Shown here: positions 8,830 to 17,290 of the stretch, piece by piece
Layout: every line of letters begins with the position of its first letter
Position numbering within the stretch: the stretch's first letter is position 1
Assembly (NCBI RefSeq): GCF_027587375.1
Contig: NZ_JAMXIC010000003.1
Span: 284,023 to 348,022 of the forward strand
Reading direction: 5' to 3'
DNA: 64,000 bases
Origin: Arthrobacter sp. B2a2-09
Lineage (GTDB): Bacteria; Actinomycetota; Actinomycetes; Actinomycetales; Micrococcaceae
Position numbers and translations under genes: made by a program
The notes under the pieces: model-generated
Databases searched by the model: none
What the model saw: the letters and a program-made list of their open reading frames with translations, nothing else
Told to the model about the DNA's origin: nothing

Positions 8830-8908
8830 CGCCGACCCGTCCTTCCTCGCCTCGGTGCCGGAGGCAAATCCGCATCCGGTCCCGAATAGCTTAAACGAAA
8901 TCCGCGCG

Positions 8909-8926
8909 AAACATAATACGTATGCT
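8909..8926. promoter_or_regulatory. Operator-like site AAACATAATACGTATGCT, copy 2
   Basis: The reverse complement of the site at 6994 with one mismatch. It sits in the 163-base divergent region between the alcohol dehydrogenase (start 8829, leftward) and the aldo/keto reductase (start 8993, rightward), so it could control both. The common symmetric core is ACATAATACGTATG. Confidence 0.6.
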
Positions 8927-8992
8927 GAAAGCAGATAGACTGTGCACGGAGCCTCTTTCCCCGCATACTCCCGAACGAAGGATCACCCAGCG

Positions 8993-9994
8993 ATGGCACG
9001 ACAACCGGCCCTTCCCACCCGGTCGCTTCGGACCGGCCAGCCGATCAACGAACTAGGCCTCGGCGCCGCCCAGTTCGGAAACCTCTTCAAGGAAACGACC
9101 GACGACGAGTCAGCGCACGCGGTAACAGCCGCTCTTGACGAAGGAATCCGCTACTTCGACACTGCCCCCCATTACGGCCTGGGGCTCTCCGAACAACGGC
9201 TGGGCCGGGCGCTCAAAGACACCGGCCGCGACAGCGTCGTCCTCTCGTCAAAGGTCGGCCGGCTTCTTCTCGACAGCCCCGAGACCGCCGATCGGCTTGA
9301 CGACGACGGATTCATCGTCCCCGCCAGGCGCCGGCGGGTCTGGGACTTCAGCCGGGACGGCATCCTCCGCTCCGTGGAGGAGAGTCTCTCTCGCCTCGGA
9401 ACGGATTACCTGGACATCGCCTACCTGCACGATCCCGACGACCACTGGAAGTCCGCCTCGACCACCGGCATGGCAGCCCTGGTCGAACTGCGGGAACAGG
9501 GCATCGTCCGCGCCATCGGCGCCGGAATGAACCAATCCCCGATGCTCGCCGACTTCGTCAGGAACACCGACGTCGACGTCGTCATGATCGCCGGCAGGTT
9601 CACCCTCCTGGACCAGACAGCCCTCGCGGACCTGCTGCCGCTCGCGCGGGAACGCGGAGTGGGAGTCGTCGCTGCGGCCGTCTACAACTCCGGTCTGCTC
9701 AGCAGCCCGACCGTCAACAGCTCCGCACACTACAATTACAGCGAGGCATCCAGCGCGGTCCTGGAGCGAACACGGAGAATCGCCGAGGTCTGTGCCCGGC
9801 ACGGCGTGAGCTTGCCCGAAGCCGCCATCCAATACCCCCTGCGCCACCCCGCTGTCGTATCCGTCGTGACCGGGATGCGCACGGAGGCGCACGTACGAAG
9901 CACCGTGGACCGCTACCGAGCGCATATCCCCGGCTCGCTCTGGGACGAACTTCACCAGAGCGGACTCGCTCCCGATCCTGGACGCATCGACTGA
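8993..9994 (+). CDS. Aldo/keto reductase, D-threo-aldose 1-dehydrogenase-like (candidate L-fucose dehydrogenase)
   Basis: A 333-residue AKR if started at ATG 8993, chosen for GAAGGA upstream; the frame is open from 8942. The catalytic tetrad is visible: D and Y in YFDTAPHYGLGLSE, K in SSKVGRLL and H in DIAYLHDPDDH. The SKVGRLL motif and the length match D-threo-aldose 1-dehydrogenase / pyridoxal 4-dehydrogenase relatives, which oxidise L-fucose and related sugars to lactones. It is transcribed away from the rest of the locus from the divergent promoter with the second operator-like site. It would supply the lactone for the amidohydrolase at 1301. Confidence 0.88.
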   Translation: MARQPALPTRSLRTGQPINELGLGAAQFGNLFKETTDDESAHAVTAALDEGIRYFDTAPHYGLGLSEQRLGRALKDTGRDSVVLSSKVGRLLLDSPETADRLDDDGFIVPARRRRVWDFSRDGILRSVEESLSRLGTDYLDIAYLHDPDDHWKSASTTGMAALVELREQGIVRAIGAGMNQSPMLADFVRNTDVDVVMIAGRFTLLDQTALADLLPLARERGVGVVAAAVYNSGLLSSPTVNSSAHYNYSEASSAVLERTRRIAEVCARHGVSLPEAAIQYPLRHPAVVSVVTGMRTEAHVRSTVDRYRAHIPGSLWDELHQSGLAPDPGRID

Positions 9995-10040
9995 CAGGGC
10001 AGACCTCACGCGTTCCAGGCCGGGTCAATTCGATGGTCAG

Positions 10041-11717
10041 TCAGTGGCCTTGGAACGCCTCCGCGAGCCACCAGGATCCGCCATCCGAGGCGATCTTCGC
10101 GTCGATCACGAGAGGGCGTCCCTGCTTGCCGTCACGGTACAAAGCAACCCAGTCACGCACCGGCTGGAGGTCGTCCACCGTGCGGACCGTGACGCCATCG
10201 GCGCCGTATCCCCTGGCGATGGCCGCGATGTCGGTTTCCGGGAAGCACACGGAGTCCAGCTCTGCTTCCTCGTGGTGTTCGGCGAAGTGATGGACCTCGG
10301 CACCGTAGGCGGCGTCGTTGTAGATGATGCAGACGAGAGGCAGCTTGAGACGCACGGCTGTTTCCAGTTCCCCGATGCCCATGAGGAATCCGCCATCGCC
10401 CGCGCCGAGGACCGGCAGGCGGTCCGGGCGGGCGACGGCGGCCCCTATGGCCGTGTACAGCCCCAGGCCGATCGCCTGGAAGGCTTGGGTGAAGCAGAAG
10501 CCAAACTCGTCCGGCACTGCCAGATATTGACTCGGGTATCCCATGAAGTTGCCCGAGTCGACGGCCACGATCCTGTCAGCCGGCAGAATCGAATCGAGTT
10601 CCCGGCTGATCACGCGCGGATCGATGGACGACGCCGTGGACAGATCAGGGGTTTCAACATCCCGCCACCGTGAGCCTTCCTTGATGATCAACGCGTTCTG
10701 CTCGGTGCGGTACTTTTCCGCGGCGGCTGGCTGGATCCTGCGCAAGGCCGCCACAGCGTCGTCTGCCACGAGGGCAGAGTCGCCCATCACGCCGAGGGTG
10801 ATCGGCCGGTTGGCGCCGAGCGAGGCGTCTTCGACGTCGATCTGGACCACTTTGGTGCCGGCGGAGATCAGCCGGCCATGCCGCATGGTCCACATGTTCA
10901 AGGCGCAGCCCCATCCGACAATCAGGTCCGCGCCGCTGATCAGCTCCGCAGTAACCGGCGATGAAAAACCGCCCGAAATGCCGAGGTTGTGGGAATCGCC
11001 GTTGAACAGGCCGCTGGCGACGGCGGAAGTTGCCACAAGCGCTCCCGCATGCCGGGCCAATGCCAGGATGGAGTCCCTGGCGCCCCTCCCGCCGCGTCCC
11101 GCGACGAAAACGGGACGGCGGGCCTCGGCAATAAGGGCCACGAGTCTTTCCACGGCCGCGGCATCAGGCCTGATCCGGGACGGTTCCTGAATCCCGACTG
11201 GGTCAACCAGGTCCGCCGCCGTCGCGTTTTGCACGTCAAGGGGCAGGTTGAGGACAACGGTGCGACGTTCATTGACGGCGGTCCGGAAGGCCCTCACGGT
11301 GTCTGCGATCGCGGTGTCGGCTGAATGGATCCGTTCGGCCACTGCCCCGACGCTGCGGGCAAGTGCGTCCTGGTCTATTTTGAAGTTCGATCGGATCGCA
11401 GCCGCCTGGGTGTCAGCGGTGAGCACGATGAGGGGCGTGCGGCTCTTCGCCGCTTCGCCGATTCCCGTGATGGCATTGCTCAGACCACAGCCTTGGTGGG
11501 TTGTCACCACGCCCACCTTCCCCGACATCCTGGAGTACGCGTCAGCCATGGTGGCCGCCCCGCCCTCGTGCCTGGCCGCGGTGTAGGGAACGCCTTCCTT
11601 GATGAGGGCGTTGGTGACCTCAAAGTTGCCGCTGCCAACTACACCGAAGACATGGCCGACTCCCAAGCTGGCCAGGGTCCTGCCAACCAGCGCGGATACT
11701 TGAACCTTCCCGCTCAT
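10041..11717 (-). CDS. Thiamine diphosphate-dependent enzyme, acetolactate synthase/benzoylformate decarboxylase-like
   Basis: A 558-residue ThDP enzyme with the three usual domains. The catalytic Glu is E51 (ARHEGGAATMADAYSR). The ThDP/Mg motif runs from GDG at 440-442 to the Asn-Asp at 467-468 (IIYNDAAYG). The family includes acetolactate synthases and 2-oxoacid decarboxylases such as benzoylformate decarboxylase. It overlaps the cyclase gene by ATGA (11714-11717) at the end of the monooxygenase operon. If the cyclase opens isatin to isatinate (2-aminophenylglyoxylate), this enzyme would be well placed to decarboxylate that 2-oxoacid. That role is inference; no biosynthetic small subunit is nearby. 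Confidence 0.87.
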   Translation of the reverse strand: MSGKVQVSALVGRTLASLGVGHVFGVVGSGNFEVTNALIKEGVPYTAARHEGGAATMADAYSRMSGKVGVVTTHQGCGLSNAITGIGEAAKSRTPLIVLTADTQAAAIRSNFKIDQDALARSVGAVAERIHSADTAIADTVRAFRTAVNERRTVVLNLPLDVQNATAADLVDPVGIQEPSRIRPDAAAVERLVALIAEARRPVFVAGRGGRGARDSILALARHAGALVATSAVASGLFNGDSHNLGISGGFSSPVTAELISGADLIVGWGCALNMWTMRHGRLISAGTKVVQIDVEDASLGANRPITLGVMGDSALVADDAVAALRRIQPAAAEKYRTEQNALIIKEGSRWRDVETPDLSTASSIDPRVISRELDSILPADRIVAVDSGNFMGYPSQYLAVPDEFGFCFTQAFQAIGLGLYTAIGAAVARPDRLPVLGAGDGGFLMGIGELETAVRLKLPLVCIIYNDAAYGAEVHHFAEHHEEAELDSVCFPETDIAAIARGYGADGVTVRTVDDLQPVRDWVALYRDGKQGRPLVIDAKIASDGGSWWLAEAFQGH

Positions 11718-12490
11718 GAAGCCTCCACCAATGCGTAGACACGGCTCGGGCTGCCGGTTCCGCCGACGATCGGCAACGGCGCAACCACCAGAGTCGCGCC
11801 TACTACCGGGAGACGGTCAAGCTGCCGGAGCGATGTCAGCCCGTATTTGTCCGCCCCGAGCAGGAAGGAATGGACCGGGAACATGGGGTCCATATTTGCG
11901 GCCTGGCCGGCGTCGATGCCAACGGTTTCAACCCCGAACCCGCTGATTCTGTCGTTTCCGGCAATCCACTTGGCGCCTGCAACAGAGACGCCGGGAGTAT
12001 GCGGACCACTTTCGTCAGCATTGACGAAGTCCGCCGCAATTCCTCCGCGCGCGGACCAGCCGGTCCGGAAGATCACCCAGCAGTTCTCGGGCAATTGCCC
12101 GTTTTCTTCTTGCCACTGTTCGAAGTGCTCCGGTTCGAGCAGGAAATCAGGGTCTTGCGCCGCCTCGGCGCTCTTGTCTATGACGACGGCGGGGCCCACC
12201 AGGCGCCGGGGCTCGATCCGGTCCACCGACTTTCCTTCGCGGCCCGTAATCCAGTGGATGGGTGCATCCAGGTGGGTGCCGGCGTGCTCGCCTACGGTGA
12301 CGTCGTTCCACGCCCAGGCGGGTCCGGCGTCGTCGAAATTGCTGACCGGCAAGAGTGTAAGACCTACCGTGTTGGCGAGCGGCTGCGGCAGGCTAAGTAC
12401 CGGGGTGTCACCGCTGAGCGGCGTCGTAAGGTCGATGACTTCGATGGAGCCATCGGACAGGGCTGCCGTGAGCCCGCTGAGGACAGACAT
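11714..12490 (-). CDS. Cyclase family metal hydrolase (kynurenine formamidase / isatin hydrolase fold)
   Basis: A 258-residue protein from ATG 12490, chosen for AGGAGAACA directly upstream; the open frame reaches 12646 without support. The family signature HxGTHxD is present as EHAGTHLDAPIHW (H69, H73, D75), the divalent-metal site of the cyclase family. Known members hydrolyse cyclic or acyl amides, including N-formylkynurenine and isatin. The neighbouring genes are indole/styrene-type monooxygenases on one side and a ThDP decarboxylase-like enzyme, coupled by ATGA, on the other, so isatin hydrolysis is the favoured guess. A general lactam or formamide hydrolase remains possible. Confidence 0.87.
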   Translation of the reverse strand: MSVLSGLTAALSDGSIEVIDLTTPLSGDTPVLSLPQPLANTVGLTLLPVSNFDDAGPAWAWNDVTVGEHAGTHLDAPIHWITGREGKSVDRIEPRRLVGPAVVIDKSAEAAQDPDFLLEPEHFEQWQEENGQLPENCWVIFRTGWSARGGIAADFVNADESGPHTPGVSVAGAKWIAGNDRISGFGVETVGIDAGQAANMDPMFPVHSFLLGADKYGLTSLRQLDRLPVVGATLVVAPLPIVGGTGSPSRVYALVEAS

Positions 12491-12510
12491 TTGTTCTCCT
12501 ATGGGTTTGA

Positions 12511-14088
12511 TTACTTGTTCAGCCTTTGGGCTACGAGGTGTCCCGAGCCGCCGGAAAGCCCCGGACCGGGGTGGGTGGAAGCTCCTATGTGCCATAGCCC
12601 CTTGATTGGGCTCCTGTGTCCCGCCGCCTCCGGGAAGGGACGCCACAGCAGATTCTGGAACAGCTCCGCAGATCCCCCATAGGGGTCCCCTTTGACGGCG
12701 TTGGGGTTCTCGGAGGCCAGATCAGTTGGTGCCAGGATGTCCCATGCCAGGACAGAGTCCCGCGTTCCAGGCGCGAACTGTTCAAGCCTGGACAGGACCC
12801 GTTCCATGTACTGTTCCTTCAGCTCTGCGGACCAACCGTCGTCCACGCAAAGCACCCCTGCCGCATCCCCGGTTGGCGCGAAGGGCACTTCTTGCAGCTG
12901 TAACCAGAGCGTCGCCTTGCCATGGGGAGCCCGCGACGGGTCAAGCACGCACTGCTGGCCAACCACTACAGTTGGCTCCGCCGGCAGCAACCCTGCCTCG
13001 GCCTGGGCGCACGCTATGCCTGTACTGTCGGAGCCGTTGCTCACGTGCACGAGGGGCACCACGTTCAGCCTGGCGTCCAGCCATTGCACGGGCTTGTCCA
13101 GGGCGAGGTGGATCTGCATCGCGCCACGACCGTTCTGGTACCGCGCGGCAGCTTTGGCTGTGCTATCCGGTGTTTGGCTCAGTAGTCGGGAGTACAGGGC
13201 TTGCGGAGAGACGTTGGCAAGGACCGTGCTCGTCTCGATGGGGCCGTTGGAAGTCTTCAGGCCCACAACCTTGCCGGCTTCCACGAGGACTTCGTCCACA
13301 TCTGTCTCCAACAGAATCCGTACGCCTTTTTCACGCAGCAGGGACTCAAAGGCGGCAACAAAGTTCGAGGCACCCCCCTTGACCACGGGAAGGCCGTGAC
13401 CGTGCATGCTCATGGCCATAACAGGCAACATGACGCCGCCGGTTGCCTGGTCCGGGCCAAGGCCGGCATGGAGCAGCCAGGGGGACCAGAGCTGGTCCGC
13501 CTCCCACCCATCAAACCGGCTCCTGAGGTAGTTGCGACCGCTCATCACGGAGTCCCGGACGAAAGCTTCGGTGCCCTTGAACCGCTCTCTCTTCAAGGCG
13601 CCGAAGGCGATTTTCAGGACCTGCTTGAAGGATCGAAGTTCAGCGCCGAACGCACCGAAAACGGTGCCGGCATTACGGCCGAGGTCTTCCAACATCGTGA
13701 GGTAAGCGCCCTCATCCTCCGGGGTATGGAGGCCCGCCGCAGTGACACTCGGGTCACGGTGGGCGATGACAACCCGCTGCGCGCCGGTCCGGGGGTCGGC
13801 AGCCACGCTGGCTGTTACGGCGTCGTCGGTGTTGCAGTATTCCAGCCCCCTGGCGTGCAGTTCCTGGCCCAAGGACTGATAGGCGGCTCCCGAGACGAAC
13901 AAGGGATGCCAAGAGGAGAAGGTGTCGTGGACAAAACCTGGCAGTGTCCGCTCCGAAGAGTGGATGAAGCCGCCCAGCCTGTCCTGCCGTTCGATCAGGC
14001 ACACCTGCTTCCCCGCAAGCGCGAGCTCCGCTGCCGCCACCAGGGAATTGATCCCTGAACCGATGATCGCTATTTCGCTGGAGGTCAT
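12511..14088 (-). CDS. FAD-dependent oxidoreductase, phytoene desaturase-like
   Basis: A 525-residue flavoprotein of the phytoene desaturase / carotenoid isomerase-like NAD(P)/FAD family. The dinucleotide site is AIIGSGINSLVAAAELALAG followed by the ERQDRLGGF stretch at residues 33-41. The C-terminal FAD motif is GLWHIGASTHPGPGLSGGSG. No other carotenoid genes are in the window, and it lies inside the monooxygenase operon, 15 bases after the StyA2B fusion and 20 before the cyclase. It probably oxidises an aromatic or heterocyclic intermediate, for example indoxyl or a dihydroxyindoline to an oxo form. The actual reaction cannot be read from the sequence. Confidence 0.83.
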   Translation of the reverse strand: MTSSEIAIIGSGINSLVAAAELALAGKQVCLIERQDRLGGFIHSSERTLPGFVHDTFSSWHPLFVSGAAYQSLGQELHARGLEYCNTDDAVTASVAADPRTGAQRVVIAHRDPSVTAAGLHTPEDEGAYLTMLEDLGRNAGTVFGAFGAELRSFKQVLKIAFGALKRERFKGTEAFVRDSVMSGRNYLRSRFDGWEADQLWSPWLLHAGLGPDQATGGVMLPVMAMSMHGHGLPVVKGGASNFVAAFESLLREKGVRILLETDVDEVLVEAGKVVGLKTSNGPIETSTVLANVSPQALYSRLLSQTPDSTAKAAARYQNGRGAMQIHLALDKPVQWLDARLNVVPLVHVSNGSDSTGIACAQAEAGLLPAEPTVVVGQQCVLDPSRAPHGKATLWLQLQEVPFAPTGDAAGVLCVDDGWSAELKEQYMERVLSRLEQFAPGTRDSVLAWDILAPTDLASENPNAVKGDPYGGSAELFQNLLWRPFPEAAGHRSPIKGLWHIGASTHPGPGLSGGSGHLVAQRLNK

Positions 14089-14103
14089 GCCGTGCCTCTC
14101 CTC

Positions 14104-15888
14104 TCAGAAGTCCGGATGGCTGGCGGTTGCGTGGTACTTCCCGCCATGGAAGACCAAGGGCGCCCCGCCCGGGTTTTCGTATTTCTCCACCTCACCCACG
14201 TAGATCACATGGTCGCCGGCGTCGTGCCGGGATACGGTCCTGCACTGGAACGTGGCCACCGCCCCATTCAGCAAGGGAACTCCTGCAATTCCTTCCGATG
14301 TCTCGGCTCCCTCGAATTTGTCGATCGAGGGAGTGGCGAATTGCCGGGACAGCACGTGCTGGTCGCTCGCAAGAATGTTGATCGCGAAATGCGTGGATTC
14401 CTCAAAGTCGGTGAGGCTTGGAGCCCGCTTGCTGGGGCACCACAGCACCAGAGGGGGTTCCATCGAGACGGAGGTGAAGGAGTTGGCGGTCATGCCCACC
14501 TTTCGTCCGTCAGCCGCAAGGGTGGTGACCACCGTGACGCCGGTGGCAAACTGTCCAAGCGCGCCCCTGAAGTCCCTGAGGTCAAAGGCGGCGGAATCTT
14601 CCGATTTCCGGGCCTCCACGAAGTCCGCCGCTGCCGCGGGGTCGAACCACCATGGATAGAAGGTTCGGGGATCATCAAATCCGGCCGCGATGCTTGAAGC
14701 CAAGGCAGGATGCGCCGAGGCATCGCCAAATGCCGCCCTCTGGTGTTCCCTGCGTGGCTTGAGCATGTCATTCGTCCAGGTGACCGCCCATTGTCCCCAG
14801 CCACGCCAGAATTCGTCGAAGGTTCGTTCCATCCATTTCCGGTCGAAGGGCTCCTGCCCCCTGCGAATAATGGATTCCAGGTAGTATCGGGAAGCCAAAG
14901 TGGCGTTGTTTGAGCCCTGTCCCGTGAGTGGGTCGTTGAGCAGCACCGCATCTCCGAGGCCGAACACCAGTCCCCCGCTGCCCAAGTCTCCCACTGCCGA
15001 ACGCACCGTCGGGGTGATGCGTCCCAAGAGAGTCGCACCTTCGTCCGTAAGGACTGCATCCGCGAAGTTCTTCGCTTCGTGCGGGAAGTGTTCCTCCAGG
15101 ATTTCCAGCGAACGCTGCAGTTGCTCCTCTGGGGTGTGAACGTCTGTCCAGCGGTCCATGGGACCGCCCACCACGCCTTCGAAGACCATCATTTGGCAGG
15201 GGCCGGAGACGGTCAGCCCGGGAAAGGTGAAGAATTCACCGACGCCGGGGACCATGGACATGCGGATGCTGTCACCACGCTGCCCGGGCAGCTCTTCGGC
15301 GCCGGGCTCTTCTTCTGCCGCAGGCTGCTCCCCACCCGGGTTGCCGACTGTGACGTAGTTGAGTGCGAGGACCCGCTGCGGACGATCGAAGGGCGACTTG
15401 GCCTTGTCCTTTGGAAAAATCTGGCCGATCTCGCCCTTTCCGGTGCTGACGATGACCAGATCGTAGTCGCGTGCGAGTTCCTCGAGCATGCGCGGCGTGA
15501 CTTTCTCGATTCGAAAGTCCCCGCCGGCGGCTACGAACGCCTCGATCCAGGCGGCACTCTTGATCCGCTGGTCGATCGAGCGTGCCGGCGCATCCAGGGG
15601 GGCCTCCCAGTCAATCGGATCCGTGGAGCCCTTGTCATCGACCCGCAGGCGTATGGCATTGATCGCAGGCACCGCCCCGCTGTCGTAGAGGCCGCTTAGC
15701 GCCGGGCCTAGCTGGGCCTCCGCGGCGAGGGCGGTGGCAAACATGCACTGACTGGACATAACTTTGCCCGTCCGGATTTGGGTGGCTGAGCGATCCGAGA
15801 AGAGCGTAATCGCGTACCCCTCCCGTTGCAGGCCCAAGGCCAACTGGGCGCCGGATTCACCGGCACCGATAATTGCAATCTTTCGCAT
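14104..15888 (-). CDS. StyA2B-type fused flavin monooxygenase-flavin reductase
   Basis: A 594-residue natural fusion. Residues 1 to about 425 are a StyA-like group E FAD monooxygenase (AIIGAGESGAQLALGLQ at the N terminus, STGKGEIGQIF near 150, GDAVLLNDPLTGQGSNNA later). Residues about 434-594 are a StyB-like flavin reductase (FRGALGQFATGVTVVTTL, VGMTANSFTSVSMEPP, GDHVIYVGEVE). The reductase half supplies reduced FAD and the oxygenase half epoxidises styrene or indole. The arrangement matches the StyA1/StyA2B systems known from Rhodococcus, in which a separate StyA1 assists. An acidic Glu/Pro insert at about 185-206 is absent from the StyA1 next door. The genes around it favour indole as substrate. 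Confidence 0.92.
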   Translation of the reverse strand: MRKIAIIGAGESGAQLALGLQREGYAITLFSDRSATQIRTGKVMSSQCMFATALAAEAQLGPALSGLYDSGAVPAINAIRLRVDDKGSTDPIDWEAPLDAPARSIDQRIKSAAWIEAFVAAGGDFRIEKVTPRMLEELARDYDLVIVSTGKGEIGQIFPKDKAKSPFDRPQRVLALNYVTVGNPGGEQPAAEEEPGAEELPGQRGDSIRMSMVPGVGEFFTFPGLTVSGPCQMMVFEGVVGGPMDRWTDVHTPEEQLQRSLEILEEHFPHEAKNFADAVLTDEGATLLGRITPTVRSAVGDLGSGGLVFGLGDAVLLNDPLTGQGSNNATLASRYYLESIIRRGQEPFDRKWMERTFDEFWRGWGQWAVTWTNDMLKPRREHQRAAFGDASAHPALASSIAAGFDDPRTFYPWWFDPAAAADFVEARKSEDSAAFDLRDFRGALGQFATGVTVVTTLAADGRKVGMTANSFTSVSMEPPLVLWCPSKRAPSLTDFEESTHFAINILASDQHVLSRQFATPSIDKFEGAETSEGIAGVPLLNGAVATFQCRTVSRHDAGDHVIYVGEVEKYENPGGAPLVFHGGKYHATASHPDF

Positions 15889-15937
15889 TTCCAGGCTTCC
15901 TTCAAACGACGTGGTTCAGTAAATTGCCAGGGGGCGG

Positions 15938-17179
15938 CTAGGAGACTCTGGCGGCGTCGACGCTTGCCAAGTAGGCGGCGGCCTTATCGGGGGACATGAA
16001 CCACTCCTGGAAGTCCGGCGGATTGTTGAATCCGTTCACGAACCGGTTGGCGATTTCCGTTGACTGGTTCGCTGCGCCAAGAAGCTCCAGAACATGCGGC
16101 GGGGGTGGCGCCAGGAGGGCATTTGTCCATTGGGCTACGTGCTTCGCGTAATTCCAGTAGCTTTCGAAGGTGGCCTGCATAAAGGCAGCGTCGAAGCCGC
16201 TGTCGCCGTGTTCCTTGATGCTCTTCAGGTAGGAAGCTGCGCACTTGCTGGCGTTGTTGGATCCCTGGCCGGTAATTGGATCGTTGAGGACCACGACATC
16301 TGCCAAGCCCAGCACCTGCCTGCCGCTAGGCAGCGTGGCGATGGGGTGGCGGACCGTCGGCGGGAACCGTCCCTGCAGGAAACCGTTCGAATCAGTGAGT
16401 TCGACGCCGGAGGCACGGTCTGCTTCCCATGGGAGGAAGGTTTTGAGGATGTTCTTGGAGGTTTCCAAGTGTTCCTCGGGCGTGAGGCCTTTCCAGCAGT
16501 CCATCGGGCCACCGGGAATGCCTTCGAAGACCATGATTTCGCAAGGTCCGGTGGTTGTCAGCGCGGGGAAGGCAAAGTATTCGCCGACGCCGGGAATGAG
16601 GTTGAAGGATACGGCAGAATATTCCTCCCGGGGCTTCATGCCGTTCACGTACGTCAAGGCAAGTGCTCTCTGGGGTGCGTCATAGGTGCTTCGCTGGTCG
16701 TCGCGCGTGAAGAGTTGCGCAATTTCGCCCTTGCCCGCAGCGACAATGACGAGATCAGATTCCTGGGCGTACCGTTCGAGATCCTCGACTCCTGCGTCCT
16801 CAAATAGGAGGTCTCCCCCGCGCTGAACAAAGGCTTCCATGAATCGAGGGAATTTCACTCGCTGGTCAATCGACTTGGCGGGGTTGTCCAGCCGGGAGGC
16901 CCAGTTGATTGCCTTTTCTCCCGGCGTTTCAGGATGAGGGACGGTGAAAGAGATCCCGTCGACAGTGGGGGCGTCCGGCCAGAAATCCAGTGCGAGGCTT
17001 CGTTCGTGTTCCAGGGCATCGTGGAAAATGCACTGGCTGGAGGAGACCTTGCCCTCTCGGATTTCCTCGGGAGTTCGGTTGGAAACCATGGTTACTGCCA
17101 ACCCGGCGTCCAGCAATCCGATTCCCAGCTGCAGCCCTGACTGCCCTGCTCCAACAATGGTGATGTGGCGTTGTGTCAT
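15938..17179 (-). CDS. StyA1-type FAD-dependent styrene/indole monooxygenase
   Basis: A 413-residue oxygenase paralogous to the N-terminal half of the StyA2B fusion next to it. Shared motifs are IVGAGQSGLQLGIGL, VSSSQCIF, DNPAKSIDQRVKF, AAGKGEIAQLF, PGVGEYFAFPAL and VVVLNDPITGQGSNNA. It has no reductase domain, so reduced FAD must come from the StyA2B partner encoded 49 bases downstream. It starts 18 bases after the 28-codon gene at 17198-17284. Group E monooxygenases of this kind epoxidise styrene or indole; indole gives indoxyl-type products. There is no styrene oxide isomerase in the operon, which argues against styrene as the natural substrate. Confidence 0.92.
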   Translation of the reverse strand: MTQRHITIVGAGQSGLQLGIGLLDAGLAVTMVSNRTPEEIREGKVSSSQCIFHDALEHERSLALDFWPDAPTVDGISFTVPHPETPGEKAINWASRLDNPAKSIDQRVKFPRFMEAFVQRGGDLLFEDAGVEDLERYAQESDLVIVAAGKGEIAQLFTRDDQRSTYDAPQRALALTYVNGMKPREEYSAVSFNLIPGVGEYFAFPALTTTGPCEIMVFEGIPGGPMDCWKGLTPEEHLETSKNILKTFLPWEADRASGVELTDSNGFLQGRFPPTVRHPIATLPSGRQVLGLADVVVLNDPITGQGSNNASKCAASYLKSIKEHGDSGFDAAFMQATFESYWNYAKHVAQWTNALLAPPPPHVLELLGAANQSTEIANRFVNGFNNPPDFQEWFMSPDKAAAYLASVDAARVS

Positions 17180-17197
17180 GTTGTTGCCCCTTTGTGC

Positions 17198-17284
17198 TTA
17201 GATTTTCTCGGCATGCCTGGATGACTTGGGTCCGGTCGCCGGCCAGCCCTGGCGCGGTTCGTGAACAATCTTGACGTTCTTCAC
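17198..17284 (-). CDS. Unrecognised 28-residue small protein, paralogue 1 (MKNVKIVHE...)
   Basis: A 28-codon frame from GTG 17284 to TAA 17198, reading MKNVKIVHEPRQGWPATG and ending in AEKI. Its ribosome site GAGGTGAG overlaps the stop codon of the upstream SDR, and the StyA1 gene begins 18 bases after it. A paralogue of exactly the same length lies at 18141-18227 with the same ribosome site and spacing. Between the two, Val, His and Glu codons 7-9 differ only at synonymous third positions (GTT/GTG, CAC/CAT, GAA/GAG), and residue 6 is Ile versus Leu. Arg11, Trp14, Thr17 and Pro19 are also conserved. This indicates selection on a peptide. No function is known to me; a leader peptide, small partner protein or modified-peptide precursor are possibilities. 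Confidence 0.68.
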   Translation of the reverse strand: MKNVKIVHEPRQGWPATGPKSSRHAEKI

Positions 17285-17290
17285 TTGTAC

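Noticed and set aside
12511..14088. Carotenoid biosynthesis gene (phytoene desaturase)
   Set aside because: Only the fold is shared; no crtE, crtB or crtY-type gene is near and it lies inside an aromatic operon.
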